Shown here in pieces: positions 61,876 to 64,000 of a DNA stretch of 64,000 bases. This DNA is from Methanobrevibacter millerae (GTDB lineage: Archaea; Methanobacteriota; Methanobacteria; Methanobacteriales; Methanobacteriaceae): the NCBI GenBank assembly GCA_015063005.1, contig SUTF01000008.1:67060-131059 (forward strand). The letters are read 5' to 3'. How positions within the stretch are numbered: the stretch's first letter is position 1; each line of letters begins with the position of its first letter. Position numbers and translations under genes: made by a program. The notes under the pieces were generated by a model. The model saw only the letters and a program-made list of their open reading frames with translations. It made no database searches and was not told the origin of the DNA.

Positions 61876-62622
61876 ATGAAAATTGGTGCATCAACATTAG
61901 CAACATTTAATAATAGTTTAGACAGTAGTTTAGAGTTTATTGAAGGATTAGGCATTAAATACGCCGAATTATTACATCAGTACCCTACTGAAACTTTTGA
62001 TTTGGATTTATTGAACAGTTATAATTTAGAATACACAATTCATGCCCCATTTATGGATGTGAATATAGCGGCTTTAGGTTCTAAAAGCAGAGCCAACTCA
62101 ATGGAGCAGATTAGAGATTCGATTGATTTGGCAAATGAAATTGATGCGAAGGTTGTCGTTGTCCATCCAGGATTAATTCCATTTCTTGCAAGGGAAATGC
62201 CTGAAGAAATTTATAAAGTTGCAAACAATTCAATTAAGGAACTTGGAGAGTACAGTAAAGATTTGGGAGTTAACACCACCATTGAAAATATGCCTGCCTT
62301 TGAAAGCATGATTTATCAAGACATGACCAGATTAAATGAAACTCTCGTGGAACTTGAAATGGGAATGACTTTTGACATAGGCCATGCTCACCATGCAGGA
62401 ATATCTCCAGATGAGATGTATTTTGATTCAATTAAACACATACATGCACATGATAATATGGGTGATGATGACTCACACCTACCACTTGGTGAAGGCAATA
62501 TTCAATTAAACGATATCATCAATACTTTTGAAAAGAAAAATTATGATGGCATCTACATGATTGAAGTAAATGATAAAAATTCCATTAAAAAAAGTTTAAA
62601 ATATCTTAAAAATAATTTCTAA
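61876..62622 (+). CDS. TIM-barrel sugar phosphate isomerase/endonuclease IV-like protein (248 aa)
   Basis: I start at ATG 61876 with AAAGTGAT upstream, 4 bases after the PINA stop. Metal-ligand segments of the AP endonuclease 2/xylose isomerase-like TIM barrel are in order: HAPFMD, VVHPG, IENMP, FDIGHAHHAG, HAHDN and a late Glu in YMIEV. It may be a sugar isomerase/epimerase or a DNA repair endonuclease; the size (248) and sequence favour the isomerase-like branch. Position in the hisS operon gives no specific substrate. Confidence 0.83.
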   Translation: MKIGASTLATFNNSLDSSLEFIEGLGIKYAELLHQYPTETFDLDLLNSYNLEYTIHAPFMDVNIAALGSKSRANSMEQIRDSIDLANEIDAKVVVVHPGLIPFLAREMPEEIYKVANNSIKELGEYSKDLGVNTTIENMPAFESMIYQDMTRLNETLVELEMGMTFDIGHAHHAGISPDEMYFDSIKHIHAHDNMGDDDSHLPLGEGNIQLNDIINTFEKKNYDGIYMIEVNDKNSIKKSLKYLKNNF

Positions 62623-62631
62623 TTTTAAAAT

Positions 62632-62664
62632 AAAAAAAAGGTTAAGAGGTTATTTACCCCTTAA
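62632..62664 (-). terminator. Terminator at the end of the last adhesin gene
   Basis: TTAAGAGG (62642-62649) and CCCCTTAA (62657-62664) pair with one mismatch; on the minus strand the hairpin follows directly on the stop codon and is followed by eight T's (62632-62639). Convergent plus-strand transcripts end just beside it. Confidence 0.6.
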
Positions 62665-64000
62665 TCTGTAATATATATTTTGTTTGATATGCTGGTACCA
62701 TTATAACTTGAAGTAATAACATAGATATCTTTAGCAGCACCTAACCTGATATTCAATGCAGCATAACCATCAGCATTAGTAGTTCTTTGATAGAATACAC
62801 CATTAATATTGAATGTTATGTTTTCACCTGATAAAGGATTACCTTGACCATCAAGTAATAATGCTCTGAATTGATCGGAAGTGCCGTATTTTTTATACAA
62901 GTCTTCAGCATATAAAATAGGCAATACTTCAATGTCGTTTGATACCATACATCCATTGTACATTGCAGTAATTGTGTAGTTTCCAGGCTGTAAATTAATG
63001 TTTAATTTAGCTTGACCGGATGCATTGGTTTGGCGAGTGTACATTACACCATTAATGTTGAATGTAACATTTTCACCAGCACCAACAGCTTTACCATCAG
63101 CACCTAAAATAGTAACAACATACTGAGAATCATTTTTATAGTATTTTACTAAATCATCATTATCTGCTATAGTGGACAATACAGTAATGTTGTTTGAATA
63201 TTCCTGTTTGTTAAGTGGATGATAAGCAGTGATGACATATTCTCCAGGTTCTAAGTTAATGTTTAATTTAGCTTTTCCTTCACTACCATTTACTTGACGA
63301 GTGTAGAATACTCCATTGATGTTGAATGTAACGTTAGTTCCTTCAGCTAAAGGATTGCCTTGACCATCAAGGAAAGTAGCATAGTATTGGGATTCATTTC
63401 TGAACATTTTTACTAAGTCATCCCCATAAATAGTAGATAAAACAGTAATAGTGTTTTCAATAGTTGAATTAGTACAATTTCCAGTACCAACATATGATAC
63501 AAAAGCTGTGTAATTACCAGGATTTAAATTAATAGCAATTGAAGCAGTACCATTCTCATCAGTTACTCTATTGTAAGTAGCACCATTAATAGTAAGAGTT
63601 ACTGTTTCATTAGCTAATGGTTTACCGTTCATATCAGTTACTTTTAAAACATATCTGGTACCGTTTTTATAATACATTACAACATCTTCAGCCTGGATAA
63701 TAACTCTTTGCATTTCAGGAGTGTTGTTTAATACAAGGGTGTCTCCCACATTAACATCAACAGCAGCATCACCAGTGTAGTTTAATGAAATTAAATAGTT
63801 ATCTGTTACAGAACCAGTTCCTTTAGCATCAACAGCATATTCACCAGTTGCTGTAATATTGTTATCCCTAACTATTGCATTACCTCTTACAATATGAACA
63901 CCAGTAGTTTCAATACCCATTGTGTCATAACCTAATGGAATACCTTCATTTGAAGCGTTAGCTACAATATTGTTATTACAAATAGTTATATTATCAACAG
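62661..64000 (-). CDS. Adhesin-like protein, C-terminal part (5' end outside window)
   Basis: The frame is open from the right edge of the window to a stop at 62661, about 446 codons. The N-terminal visible part (about 120 residues) is NosD-like beta-helix (NNNIVANASNEGI, IVRGNAIVRDNNITATG). Four Ig-like repeats follow: DVVMYYKNGTRY, DLVKMFRNESQY, DLVKYYKNDSQY and DLYKKYGTSDQF. The last carries the NINGVFYQR core but lacks the MxYKDGTxFK start typical of terminal repeats elsewhere. It ends without membrane anchor. Signal peptide and most of the head lie beyond the window. Confidence 0.9.
   Translation of the reverse strand, partial: VDNITICNNNIVANASNEGIPLGYDTMGIETTGVHIVRGNAIVRDNNITATGEYAVDAKGTGSVTDNYLISLNYTGDAAVDVNVGDTLVLNNTPEMQRVIIQAEDVVMYYKNGTRYVLKVTDMNGKPLANETVTLTINGATYNRVTDENGTASIAINLNPGNYTAFVSYVGTGNCTNSTIENTITVLSTIYGDDLVKMFRNESQYYATFLDGQGNPLAEGTNVTFNINGVFYTRQVNGSEGKAKLNINLEPGEYVITAYHPLNKQEYSNNITVLSTIADNDDLVKYYKNDSQYVVTILGADGKAVGAGENVTFNINGVMYTRQTNASGQAKLNINLQPGNYTITAMYNGCMVSNDIEVLPILYAEDLYKKYGTSDQFRALLLDGQGNPLSGENITFNINGVFYQRTTNADGYAALNIRLGAAKDIYVITSSYNGTSISNKIYITD

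Overview
The window looks like a chromosomal segment of a low-GC methanogenic archaeon of the Methanobacteriales, most probably the genus Methanobrevibacter. The evidence is a coenzyme F430 biosynthesis gene (cfbD), archaeal replication factor C (rfcS-rfcL), archaeal-type TrmI and leucyl-tRNA synthetase, A/T-rich intergenic DNA with TATA boxes, GGTGAT/GGAGG ribosome binding sites, and a large complement of giant secreted adhesin-like proteins. The species cannot be fixed from the sequence alone.

Layout. 1-15.3 kb: three giant adhesin-like genes in tandem on the minus strand (the first runs off the left edge). They are built from parallel beta-helix modules and, in one, about 15 Ig-like repeats; all three share a promoter motif. 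15.3-19.3 kb: a pilin-like gene and a compact cfbD-hisH-PurM-like operon. 19.4-25.3 kb: mixed housekeeping and transport genes (C_GCAxxG protein, MATE exporter, anion permease, TIGR04076, SAP/DUF6434, YchF-type GTPase, metallophosphoesterase). 25.3-30.2 kb: a membrane phosphodiesterase, then a sirtuin-type ADP-ribosyltransferase plus zinc macrodomain hydrolase operon, divergent from an HxlR regulator and cbiE. 30.3-33.5 kb: a fourth secreted Ig-repeat protein with an unusual large C-terminal domain and a tightly coupled two-helix membrane protein. 33.5-43.5 kb: an accessory stretch with a Get3-type ATPase, a frameshifted IS630-family element with visible inverted ends, an NDP-sugar pyrophosphorylase-cupin fusion plus glycosyltransferase, IS200/IS605-like palindromes and a structured RNA candidate, an orphan ABC permease, a transposase relic joined to a decayed adhesin gene, and a 49-residue four-cysteine microprotein. 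43.5-52 kb: NTF2-like protein, nadE-leuS, a DUF308 membrane protein, a secreted beta-helix/papain-like protease/Ig-repeat protein and a small membrane protein. 52-62.6 kb: core information and biosynthesis genes (trmI, htpX, rfcS, rfcL, aroE, hisS, hisI, a PIN-ATPase-KH protein, a TIM-barrel protein). The window ends inside a sixth adhesin-like gene on the minus strand.

How the genes relate. The surface proteins share one repeat family of about 80 residues, with recognisably different first, middle and last subtypes, and only one carries a C-terminal transmembrane anchor. This suggests a modular cell-surface system whose terminal repeat caps or anchors the protein. The most system-like accessory loci are the HxlR/SirTM/macrodomain cluster, a likely reversible protein ADP-ribosylation switch with a palindromic operator candidate, and the secreted-protein/two-helix gene pair at 30.3-33.5 kb. 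No CRISPR array, rRNA or tRNA gene was seen.
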